The position numbers and the translations under genes are program-made. From Roseibacillus persicicus (GTDB lineage Bacteria; Verrucomicrobiota; Verrucomicrobiia; Verrucomicrobiales; Akkermansiaceae), in the NCBI RefSeq assembly GCF_014651675.1, contig NZ_BMXI01000019.1, forward strand, positions 1 through 64,000: 64,000 nt of DNA, written 5' to 3'. This document shows positions 43,450-50,786 of this stretch, one piece after another. Each line of letters starts with the position of its first letter. Within the stretch, counting starts at the first letter, position 1. The notes below the pieces were generated by a model. It had not been told where the DNA came from and did no database searches. It saw only the letters and a program-made list of their open reading frames with translations.

Positions 43450-43696
43450 GTGGCGTCAATCGACTCGGCGTGATCTCAGGAAGATTTCTAAAGAAGCTCT
43501 CCCTAGAATTGTTGCCGCGATCGAGTCTCTTGGTGAAGAGCCGAGGCCTAATGGCAGCATGAAATTAGCAGGGAGTGATCTTGCCTACCGTATAAGGGTC
43601 GGCGATTATCGCATCATTTACGAGATTTTTGAGGAGACGGTTCTGATTGAAATTGTTCGAGTAGGTCATCGCAAAGATGTGTATCGTAGGCGATAG
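43430..43696 (+). CDS. RelE/ParE-family toxin
   Basis: 88 residues from the ATG at 43,430. MASYQIKWRQSTRRDLRKI opens the RelE fold, followed by GSMKLAGSDLAYRIRVGDYRIIYEI and VLIEIVRVGHRKDVYRR, the classic RelE C-terminal segment with conserved Arg, Tyr and His. RelE-type toxins cut ribosome-bound mRNA; ParE-type ones poison gyrase. The RVGHRKDVY end fits RelE better. It is intact and its start overlaps the antitoxin. Confidence 0.9.
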   Translation: MASYQIKWRQSTRRDLRKISKEALPRIVAAIESLGEEPRPNGSMKLAGSDLAYRIRVGDYRIIYEIFEETVLIEIVRVGHRKDVYRRR

Positions 43697-43722
43697 GTCG
43701 CTAGTTGATTCCTCAGTTCGCC

Positions 43723-44433
43723 ATGAATGCCGTCGCCGAAGTCCTAGCCGCGCTCGAGAGTAAAGGGTCCGAGCAGACTCGCAAAATCTACCGACGGCAT
43801 GGGGCGACGGGTGAGTTCTTTGGCGTGAAAATCGCAGACCTCAAGGTGATCGCCAAACAGATCAAGGGTGAGCAGGAGCTAGCGCTCGCTCTCTACGAGA
43901 CCGGCAATGTCGATGCGATCTATCTCGCCGGAATCGTGGCCGACGGGCGGCAAATGACGAAAAAGCAGCTCAACGATTGGGCCAAGAACGCCTCGTGGAG
44001 CATGATTGCGGAATACTCGGTGCCGGGGGTGACGGTGGAGAGTCCTTTCGCCCGCGAGCTGGCGATGAAGTGGATTTCGGCAAAGAACGAGAGCGTCGCT
44101 TTCACTGGATGGACGACCTATTCGGGAGTGGTCGCGACCACTGCGGATGACGAGTTGGATTTGGGTGAGATCGAAGGACTTCTCCAGAAAACCGAATCAG
44201 AGATTTCCGAGGCACCGGACCGAATTCGCTACACCATGAATGGCTTTGTGATTTCGGTGGGCGGCTATGTGAAGCCTCTTTCCAAGCAGGCCAAGGCCAC
44301 TGCCAAAAAGCTGGGAAAAGTCGAGGTCGATATGGGCGAGACCTCTTGCAAAGTGCCCCTCGCGCTGGAATACATCGAGAAGATGGAGAGGTCGGGCCGG
44401 GCTTTCAAGAAGCGCAAGACCATCAAGTGCTAG
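43723..44433 (+). CDS. DNA alkylation repair enzyme-like HEAT protein
   Basis: 236 residues from the ATG at 43,723 (MNAVAEVLAALESKG); an upstream TTG adds six residues. The family is the HEAT-like DNA alkylation repair/AlkD-related group: RKIYRRHGATGEFFGVKIADLKVIAKQIKG, LAGIVADGRQMTKKQLNDWAKNASWSMIAEYSV and AFTGWTTYSGVV, with the conserved Trp and Asp typical of the fold. True AlkD removes alkylated bases, but many relatives with this pattern have no tested activity. The C-terminus is basic (AFKKRKTIKC). Its stop lies in a hairpin shared with the convergent glycosyltransferase gene. Confidence 0.85.
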   Translation: MNAVAEVLAALESKGSEQTRKIYRRHGATGEFFGVKIADLKVIAKQIKGEQELALALYETGNVDAIYLAGIVADGRQMTKKQLNDWAKNASWSMIAEYSVPGVTVESPFARELAMKWISAKNESVAFTGWTTYSGVVATTADDELDLGEIEGLLQKTESEISEAPDRIRYTMNGFVISVGGYVKPLSKQAKATAKKLGKVEVDMGETSCKVPLALEYIEKMERSGRAFKKRKTIKC

Positions 44434-44450
44434 TGCCGTGTGGCACTAGC
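44429..44450. terminator. hairpin spanning two convergent stop codons
   Basis: GCTAGTGCC and GGCACTAGC form a perfect 9-bp stem around GTGT. The TAG stop of the alkylation repair gene lies in the left arm and the TAG of the glycosyltransferase (minus strand) in the right arm. No T-run follows, so it may pause or protect both messages rather than terminate by itself. Confidence 0.55.
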
Positions 44451-45963
44451 GCCGCGAGCTCTCGACGGGCGAGGGCCAGGACTTGAGAGGTGAGGTGCGG
44501 TAGACCTTGAACCGCGGGTAGTCCCGCGAAGGATGAAGCCCGTATTCGGCCAAGAACTCGAACTCGTCGAAGGACTCGCGCATGCGGTCGGTGATCTCGG
44601 CGACGTCTCTCTCGCGGCGTTGTTCGATGATGAGAAGGGTGGGGGTACCAACCTCGGGGCCGGGCCAGAAGTCATATTGGTGGGCAATGGTGTCGCCCTC
44701 GTTCCAGACATGGACCTCGGGCTTGCCGGGCATATTGAAGGCGAACTCGGAGGCTCCATCGCGGTGGCCCAGCACGATAATCGCGTGGTCGCCATCGGGA
44801 TTGTGACTGGCAATATTGGCGGAGAGCTCGGGGTATCCCCAATAGGTTCTGCGCTGGGCCTTCAGCGGGGTGACCTTGAAGAGAAACTCCGCAGCAGGGA
44901 ACCCGACCACGACCATCGCGGTAAGACCCACCGCGATTCGCATCGAAACGCGCCAAGCTTTGGTGAGGTCTTCTCCTTTGAAGGCGAAGAAGATACCAGC
45001 CAGAGCCAGGGTGCCCCCATGGTAGGCGGCCGGCCAGTTGGGGTTGACGTCCTGCCGGAGGGTCATCGCGAACATCACCGCAAAGGGGAGCGCACCATAG
45101 AGAATGAAAAACAGGGTCTTCGGGTCGACCTTTCGCTTTTCTCTCATCCACAGCTTCAAAGACCGCGGAATTGCCGCCACCGCCAAGGGAGTGAGTAAGA
45201 TAGCCGAGAGCGAAAGAAGAGCGCCGAACCGCTCAAGAATATCGAGGATGGAGAATTCTTCGGAGTCGAAGTGATGAGCAGTGTGTTCGACCGTAATCCA
45301 ATCGTTCTGGGCATTCCAATAAAGGGGTGGAATGAGACTGACTAACGAGGCAATAGGGACCAAGTAGAGGAGGGGGTTTTTGAAAAGAGTAGGGCGAATG
45401 AGTGCCACCGCCATCAGGAGGAGTGGGATCTGAATCAGCATCATCTGCTTGGCCAGATGGCCGAGCGCGAGAGCGAGGAAGAGGAGGAAGAAGTTGAGGA
45501 AATTGGGGGGATTTTCATTCTTGGGAAAAAGGATGCGCGCGGAGGCAAAGAGGGCGAGGTTCCAGTAGAGCAGCAACTGCGCATCGGCGGTTAGAATGGA
45601 AGAGACCATTTGCTGGCCGGGGCACAGCAGGTAAATCAGCCCGACCCAGTAGGCGAAGCGCTCGCTGAAGACATGCCGGAGGGTGAGAAAAAAGAAAAGG
45701 GCGCTCCCTCCCGCCAGCAGAGTCGAAGTGGCTTTAATTGCAAAGAGAGAATCATTGCTCACAAAGCCCACCAAGGCATGGAGCCAGGCTGAACCCGGAG
45801 GCTTCGAATAGTAGCCCCAAGCCAAGTGGCGGCCCCAATCCCAATTGTAAGCCTCGTCGCCCATGATGCCGACCGGATTGAGAAGAAGATGCCAGAGCAG
45901 GCGAAACACAGTGACCCCGAAAAGGAAAAAGAGGAACTGGCGGGTGGGCGAAAGTTGTTTCAT
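44446..45963 (-). CDS. GT39/ArnT-like membrane glycosyltransferase
   Basis: 505 residues from the ATG at 45,963, chosen because it overlaps the TGA of the preceding gene (ATGA); an in-frame ATG at 45,981 adds six residues. It is a polytopic membrane protein with about ten hydrophobic segments. The catalytic first loop is MGDEAYNWDWGRHLAWGYY followed by SKPPGSAWL, matching PMT/ArnT family enzymes, which move a sugar from a polyprenyl phosphate to lipid A, protein or another acceptor. The C-terminal 120 residues are soluble. The acceptor is unknown; the sugar-nucleotide epimerase upstream in the same direction suggests a glycan pathway. Confidence 0.88.
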   Translation of the reverse strand: MKQLSPTRQFLFFLFGVTVFRLLWHLLLNPVGIMGDEAYNWDWGRHLAWGYYSKPPGSAWLHALVGFVSNDSLFAIKATSTLLAGGSALFFFLTLRHVFSERFAYWVGLIYLLCPGQQMVSSILTADAQLLLYWNLALFASARILFPKNENPPNFLNFFLLFLALALGHLAKQMMLIQIPLLLMAVALIRPTLFKNPLLYLVPIASLVSLIPPLYWNAQNDWITVEHTAHHFDSEEFSILDILERFGALLSLSAILLTPLAVAAIPRSLKLWMREKRKVDPKTLFFILYGALPFAVMFAMTLRQDVNPNWPAAYHGGTLALAGIFFAFKGEDLTKAWRVSMRIAVGLTAMVVVGFPAAEFLFKVTPLKAQRRTYWGYPELSANIASHNPDGDHAIIVLGHRDGASEFAFNMPGKPEVHVWNEGDTIAHQYDFWPGPEVGTPTLLIIEQRRERDVAEITDRMRESFDEFEFLAEYGLHPSRDYPRFKVYRTSPLKSWPSPVESSRR

Positions 45964-46643
45964 GAAAGAGTCGAAGGCCAAGGAATGACATCCTCAAAGG
46001 CATGTCCATCGTCCAACACGGGCTGAACGTCAATCGCAACAATGCTAGCTACTGGTGTCCGGATGAAGTTGCGGTCGTGACAGTCCCCCAACGTGATTCC
46101 ATCGGCAGCACGATACCACGCCGTCCCGCGAGTTTGCTCGAAACCGAGGGAGGTCAGGAGGCCAGAGATTTCCTCCTGGGTGGGAACGAAGCGTTCGGGA
46201 TGAGGGTGAACTGCCTGTTGGGAAGTGACGATGGACGCTCCGCTAGGTCTTTCGAGAACCCCTTCAAACCGTACGTCGTCGTTGAAGATGAGATTGGAGA
46301 GTCTCAGCCGCCGGAGATATCCTCCAGGGGTGAAATAGCCCGAAGGTCCGAATCCTGCGAGATTGGGAAAAGTCGCCTTCCAAAAGCGGTCTTGCTGCGG
46401 ATGATGGAAAATTTCGTGTTCCATTCCTCCCTTGCCGAAGTTGTTTTTCGGCATTGCTGCAGAAGTTAGGAGGCAGTTGTTTTTTCGAGAGAAGTCTTTG
46501 AGGGCTTGGAACTGGCATTGGACAAAGAATTCCCATCTTTGAGCCGGATCCCGTGACTTTTCCACATCTGCCAGATCACGGCTTGCTCGACTAATTTCGC
46601 GTCCGCCTCGGATAGCGGCTTCTTCTGCTGTTGCAAGTTCCAT
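45960..46643 (-). CDS. polyvalent-protein-type kinase, probably frameshifted at its 5' end
   Basis: Up to 227 codons. From about residue 45 the sequence matches the serine/threonine/tyrosine kinase-like family known from phage polyvalent proteins: FGKGGMEHEIFHHP, FWKATFPN, PGGYLRRLRLSNLIFNDDVRFEGV, IVTSQQAV, EISGLLTSLGFEQTRGTAWYRAADGITLGDCHDRNFI and SIVAIDVQP. The first about 40 codons look non-coding, while the overlapping small frame upstream reads like real protein. The family start is probably in that frame, and a one-base deletion near 46,520 would join them to about 245 residues. The stop overlaps the glycosyltransferase ATG. Target unknown. Confidence 0.72.
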   Translation of the reverse strand: MELATAEEAAIRGGREISRASRDLADVEKSRDPAQRWEFFVQCQFQALKDFSRKNNCLLTSAAMPKNNFGKGGMEHEIFHHPQQDRFWKATFPNLAGFGPSGYFTPGGYLRRLRLSNLIFNDDVRFEGVLERPSGASIVTSQQAVHPHPERFVPTQEEISGLLTSLGFEQTRGTAWYRAADGITLGDCHDRNFIRTPVASIVAIDVQPVLDDGHAFEDVIPWPSTLS

Positions 46644-46696
46644 AGCCTAATCGAATCCTCCATGGAAATCGGCTGAGGTTCATTCGGCAAGGACAT
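46466..46696 (-). CDS. short ORF, likely N-terminal part of the frameshifted kinase gene
   Basis: 76 codons. The part from MSLPNEPQPISMEDSIRLW to WQMWKSHGIRLKDGNSLSNA reads as a compact helical domain; the last 15 codons (SSKPSKTSLEKTTAS) look like read-through of the wrong frame. Its good half ends where the kinase frame becomes protein-like (near 46,520). Either this is a separate small gene overlapping the kinase gene, or one gene carries a one-base deletion. The total of 737 bases is one short of a whole number of codons, which fits the latter. Confidence 0.55.
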   Translation of the reverse strand: MSLPNEPQPISMEDSIRLWNLQQQKKPLSEADAKLVEQAVIWQMWKSHGIRLKDGNSLSNASSKPSKTSLEKTTAS

Positions 46697-46758
46697 GGAG
46701 GAAGATTACCGCGAATTCCGTCCTCTGGCAAGTCACTGCCCCGCCAGCGGTTGCGCGC

Positions 46759-47793
46759 CTAGCGACCCCGATCGCGGAACCATTCGACGTATTGGGTCAG
46801 TCCCTCTTGCAGCGAAACCTGAGGCTCCCAGTTCCAAATCTCTTTCGCTTTGGAGACATCAGCCGAAGTCTGGGGGACGTCGCCCGGTTGGTCGGGCAGT
46901 TGCTCGATGATGGCTTTCTTGCCAATCACGTCTTCGAGGGTTTCGATCAGTTCGCTCAGGGTTGTCGTGTGCGAGCCGCCGAGGTTGACGATTTCGAAGT
47001 CACTTTTTTCGTAGGTCAAGGAGGCCCGGATCCCCGCCACGATGTCGCTGATGAAGGTGTAGTCGCGCCGACTGCTGCCGTCGCCGTAGCGCTGGATGGG
47101 CTCGCCTGCGAGGATGCGCTTGGTGAATTTGTTAATCGCGAGGTCGGGCCGTTGACGTGGGCCGTAGACGGTGAAAAAGCGCAGGCACATGATGCGAATC
47201 CCAAAGAGGTGCGAGTAGTTCGAGCAAATCTGCTCGCAGGCCAGTTTGGTCGCGGCGTAGGGGGAAATGGTGCGGGTGAGAGCATCGGTTTCGGCAAAGG
47301 GGACCTTTTCGTTCACGCCGTAGACCGAAGAGGAGGAGGCAAAGATGAACTGGGGGACCTTGTGATAGCGGCAGGCGTCCAGCAGATTGAAGGTTCCGTC
47401 GATGTTGGTGGTCACGTAGAGCTTGGGATCGGAGATCGAGGGCCGCACTCCCGCCCGGGCGGCCAAGTGCACCACGCTGTCGAAGTGGCCGCCGGCAAAG
47501 GCCCGCTCCACGGCGACGGCATCACGAATATCGGCGCGGATGACTTCGACTTTTTCTTGAAAGCGCAAGAGGTTCGCCTCTTTATTGGCGGGGTCGTAGT
47601 AATCGTTGAAGTCATCGAGAATGGTCACCCGATGGCCTTCCGACACGAGCAGCTCTGCCAAGTGCGACCCGATAAAGCCTGCTCCACCGGTGATAAGGAT
47701 ATTCTTCGCTTTCAAGAGAGATAGCGTTAGGAGTCTGGCTTCAAGAATCAAGGTTCCATTGCGGAATTTAGTCCCTCGGATCCCGTCTTCCAA
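46759..47793 (-). CDS. NAD-dependent sugar-nucleotide epimerase (UDP-glucuronate 4-epimerase-like)
   Basis: Up to 344 residues; the core starts at KNILITGGAGFIGSHLAELL, the NAD-binding GxxGxxG. The 27 residues before it are not conserved, so translation may start at the TTG at 47,715 rather than ATG 47,793. DDFNDYYDPANKEANL is the segment typical of the UDP-glucuronate 4-epimerase/WbpP group. The catalytic set is SSSSVYG and Y-x-x-x-K in SPYAATKLACE, with LRFFTVYGPRQRPDLAI after it. It makes UDP-galacturonate or UDP-galactose-type precursors for surface glycans. The kinase and GT39 genes follow downstream on the same strand. Confidence 0.9.
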   Translation of the reverse strand: MEDGIRGTKFRNGTLILEARLLTLSLLKAKNILITGGAGFIGSHLAELLVSEGHRVTILDDFNDYYDPANKEANLLRFQEKVEVIRADIRDAVAVERAFAGGHFDSVVHLAARAGVRPSISDPKLYVTTNIDGTFNLLDACRYHKVPQFIFASSSSVYGVNEKVPFAETDALTRTISPYAATKLACEQICSNYSHLFGIRIMCLRFFTVYGPRQRPDLAINKFTKRILAGEPIQRYGDGSSRRDYTFISDIVAGIRASLTYEKSDFEIVNLGGSHTTTLSELIETLEDVIGKKAIIEQLPDQPGDVPQTSADVSKAKEIWNWEPQVSLQEGLTQYVEWFRDRGR

Positions 47794-47822
47794 TACTTAG
47801 GTGTTTGTGATAGTTTGGTGGT

Positions 47823-48080
47823 ATGAAGTCTGCAATCACTCTTGTTTTGGTGGGAATCGTGACCTTGGTTTGTGGCAATTTCTTTGGCTGGTGGATGGCT
47901 CCTATTCCCGGTCTGGAAATGATGCCAACCTACGAACAACGCAAAACGGTTCGAGAAAATGAGCGGGCGGCTCGACGGAAGGCTGTTGGTCTGGACGATG
48001 AAAACGGGGAGAAGGTTCTGGATAACAAAGATGCCAAGCGGCGTTCGGAAGCTCTGCGGACCGGAGGCGGGATACAATGA
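47823..48080 (+). CDS. small single-pass membrane protein
   Basis: 85 residues: an N-terminal transmembrane segment (TLVLVGIVTLVCGNFFGWWM, about 6-25), then a charged helix rich in Arg, Lys and Glu (TYEQRKTVRENERAARRKA). No family recognised. It diverges from the epimerase with a 29-base gap, close enough that its promoter must overlap the epimerase 5' end. Confidence 0.6.
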   Translation: MKSAITLVLVGIVTLVCGNFFGWWMAPIPGLEMMPTYEQRKTVRENERAARRKAVGLDDENGEKVLDNKDAKRRSEALRTGGGIQ

Positions 48081-48091
48081 CGAGAGCTCCG

Positions 48092-48121
48092 AAAAAAAAG
48101 GCCCGGGCCGAAGCCCGAGCC
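48092..48121 (-). terminator. intrinsic terminator of the haem peroxidase gene
   Basis: On the minus strand GGCTCGGGC/GCCCGGGCC form a 9-bp stem (one T-G pair) around TTCG, followed by eight T residues. On the plus strand the same hairpin is followed by only three T, so it chiefly serves the peroxidase side. Confidence 0.85.
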
Positions 48122-48152
48122 TTTCCCAAACTCCAATCCAAGAAGTTCGCTC

Positions 48153-50035
48153 TTAACGCCGCCGAGAGTCCTGACTGGATTTGTCCCGATTGTTAGAAGA
48201 TCGGCCGGCAGAAGTTTCCTCCGCTGATAGGAAGACGTTCTCCTGAAGCTCGTCTCCAATGTCGGTATTGCGCCGGATGATGGTGGCGAGGGTTTGCTTT
48301 TCCACCATCTTCACCAATTCCGCGGGCAGGTGATTGAGGTAGTGGAAGCGGTCTCCATCCCGCAGGCGGGTGAATTGGTTGACCATGATGCGGTGGAGAA
48401 GAGGCCCCACCATTGCGCCGGGCACCTTGGGCTCGCTGAGGCAGCCAACCCAGAGATCGACCTGATCCGGTGACTCATAAACTTCGCGCAGGGTCTCTTC
48501 CAACTCGGGATTGATGTCCCGCAGACGACGGGCGGGGCGCAGTCGGGCCGCTCGGCGCAGGGTGTTGTAGTGGGAAGTCCATGGTCACGTCCGCGCTGGA
48601 TATTGAGGGTGGCCAAATCGAAACCACCGGATCCGGGAGGGCCGAAGAGGAGGTTGCGAACCTCATCCACCAACTTCTCGTCCAGTTCCTGACAAGTCTG
48701 TGCAGCTAATCCGCGCAGGATGGAGTCGATTCCGTTTTCCTCGATATGAATGGGATTGAAAAAGGCGTTCGCCAATGACAGGTGGCCTTCTGCGGCTTCC
48801 TCTCCCTCCGCATCGATTCGCAGCAGTTGGGAAGAAAGCATGGTGTGTCCCATGCGGTAGGCCGCGGACCCGAATTCGTTGGCGATACTGGCGTCGACCT
48901 CCGGGTCGTAGCCTTCGTAAGGCGGCAGGGCTCTTTCCCCCAAAAGGATGGGCAGGAACTCACGATAGGTGATGGCTTGGAGCTCTGCGGTGACAATCAG
49001 GCGGGCAAACTGATAGGCCTCTTCGCCAGTTCCGTCGGGATTCTCTTCGAGGTAGCGTTCGGCCCATTGGTTGTGCTCTCGAACAAAGAGCGTGTGCATC
49101 GCGGTTAGACCCACCTGCTCATTGGCTCGCACGTCGCCTGCGAGAAAGTAGTTGGGTGAGGCCACCGGGGCATTGTCCAGTCCGGTGAAGTTGTAAGGCA
49201 GGAGGTCGCCGAAGTCGGAGTCAGTCACGCGGAGGCGCCCAGATCCGTCGAGCGCTCGCAGAGCATAGGCCCGTGCTTCAGTAGAGCCGTAGATCATGGA
49301 ACCGTCGATGTAGGAGGTGAGAGCGTTGATCTGCTCGCGCGGACTACTATGTTCCTCGTAGAAAGAGCGGTTCATCGGCATTTCCGATCCCGGGGTGAAC
49401 CAGATGTCATCCGCAGGAATGGTGATGTTGAAAGGCTCCGCAGGGTCGATGGTGGGGGTCTCCACAATATCGTGATCCAGAAATTGCCCCCACTGCCAAA
49501 GATAGTCGGTGGCACCCAAGGCATTGGGCATGCTTTCCGACTGGGAACAGATGGCATTGGAAATCGCTCTGGCATTGGGGCGGTCGGCTCCCGAGGGGTC
49601 GCTCTCGCCGTCGGCGTAGGCGGGGTCCACCAGTCGAATGAAGGGCTGCTCGGCGGCACCTTGGAAAGGGTTTTCCACATTGTTGCCGTAGCCGTCGATG
49701 GGGGCGATTTCGGCGGGGAGGTCGAGGTCGACTTCTTCGCGCTCGCGCCGGACCTCCTCCCGGGATTCCTCCGTCGGTTGGGGAGACCGTTTCATCGGTC
49801 GCGGGGTGAGGGGGAGTTGTCGGTCGTCACGGGTTTGGGAATCATCACTCGATTGACCGTAGGCGGGAGCGAAGACAAAAAAGCTGAAGCCAAGTGCGGG
49901 GAGCCAAAGTCTCGCGGACTTTCTGACAATGGGAAGGGGAGCGGTCTCGCCTACCTGAATGGGGGTTGGTTTCTCGTGGTTCTCTTGGGGTTGAGAAGCG
50001 CGAGCCGGATTCATCTTTTTCAATCTCGCTTTCAT
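48153..50035 (-). CDS. animal-type haem peroxidase, frameshifted near the C-terminus
   Basis: Exported haem peroxidase of the animal (myeloperoxidase/PxDo-like) superfamily, about 627 residues if repaired. A long n-region precedes a hydrophobic signal (LWLPALGFSFFVFAPAYG). The distal-side histidine is in WGQFLDHDIVETP, calcium-site residues follow near SYIDGSMIYG, the proximal histidine is in AAYRMGHTMLSS, and NIQRGRDHGLP closes the core. After that the initial frame turns to nonsense, ending at 48,311, while another frame supplies the expected YNTLRRAARL...REVYESPDQVDLWVGCLSE end to 48,153. One base is missing near 48,570. It could be a real lesion, a sequencing error or a -1 shift. Substrate unknown. 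Confidence 0.85.
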
Positions 50036-50118
50036 AATGATGCCCCGATGGAAAGGCAGTCGTGTAAAGCCTTGATGTCGAAGCAGGCGAGAAGTGTTAA
50101 GACTTCGTAACGGAAGCT

Positions 50119-50784
50119 CTAATCAGAAAAGTCGAAGGAGGTGACTTTGGTAAACGCTTCCTTGCTGGCGAGATGAGCCACATACCCCGGTATGGCGTTG
50201 AAGGGGTGGAGCAGATGTCTGTTCTTTCCGAGATGCGAAATCGATGCAAGTGAGGGGAGCTCGGTTTGCAGTTCGTGGGGCTCCATTTCGAAGCCGGTTC
50301 CCAAGGCTTTGACAAAGGCTTCTTTGGCTGTCCAAAGCTGAAAGAACAGGTTCGATTTGTCCTCGTTGGAGAGAGAAAGAAAGTGAGTCCACTCGGCCTT
50401 GCTCGCAATGCGTTCAGCCAAGCTGTCGAGGTCTTCCGGAATCTGGATACGCTCGATGTCGATTCCTACGGGATTTCTAGTAGTAACGGCCAAGAGGCTG
50501 AGGCCGGCGGTGTGGGAAATGCTGAATTCCAATCCGGGGAGAGCGGGCTTTCCTTGCTGGTTTTCAGTAAAGCTCAGGTCTTCTGGCCTTTCTCCGAGGT
50601 AGCGCGAAAGAATCGTCCGTTTGTGCGACTGGGTGGCGCAGTAGCGATGGCGATCATTCGCAAAGCGATATCGCTCCATGCGCTCAACTTCAGCAGGGGA
50701 GAGCCGCGTTTTCTCGCCGCCTTCCTGCTTCAGTTTCCAGACATGGACTTCCCCGGCAGTAGGAAGGGGCGGGTGGGGGCTCAT
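50119..50784 (-). CDS. Sfp-type 4'-phosphopantetheinyl transferase
   Basis: 221 residues. The family motifs are present: GKPALPGLEFSISHTAGL near 80, the Mg-binding GIDIERI near 108 and WTAKEAFVKALGTGF near 150. It moves phosphopantetheine from CoA to the serines of carrier domains. Length and motifs fit Sfp rather than AcpS. It starts two bases after the stop of the megasynthase, so it is almost certainly in the same operon and probably primes its three carrier domains. It may be the only Sfp-type enzyme for them. Confidence 0.93.
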   Translation of the reverse strand: MSPHPPLPTAGEVHVWKLKQEGGEKTRLSPAEVERMERYRFANDRHRYCATQSHKRTILSRYLGERPEDLSFTENQQGKPALPGLEFSISHTAGLSLLAVTTRNPVGIDIERIQIPEDLDSLAERIASKAEWTHFLSLSNEDKSNLFFQLWTAKEAFVKALGTGFEMEPHELQTELPSLASISHLGKNRHLLHPFNAIPGYVAHLASKEAFTKVTSFDFSD

Positions 50785-50786
50785 GC

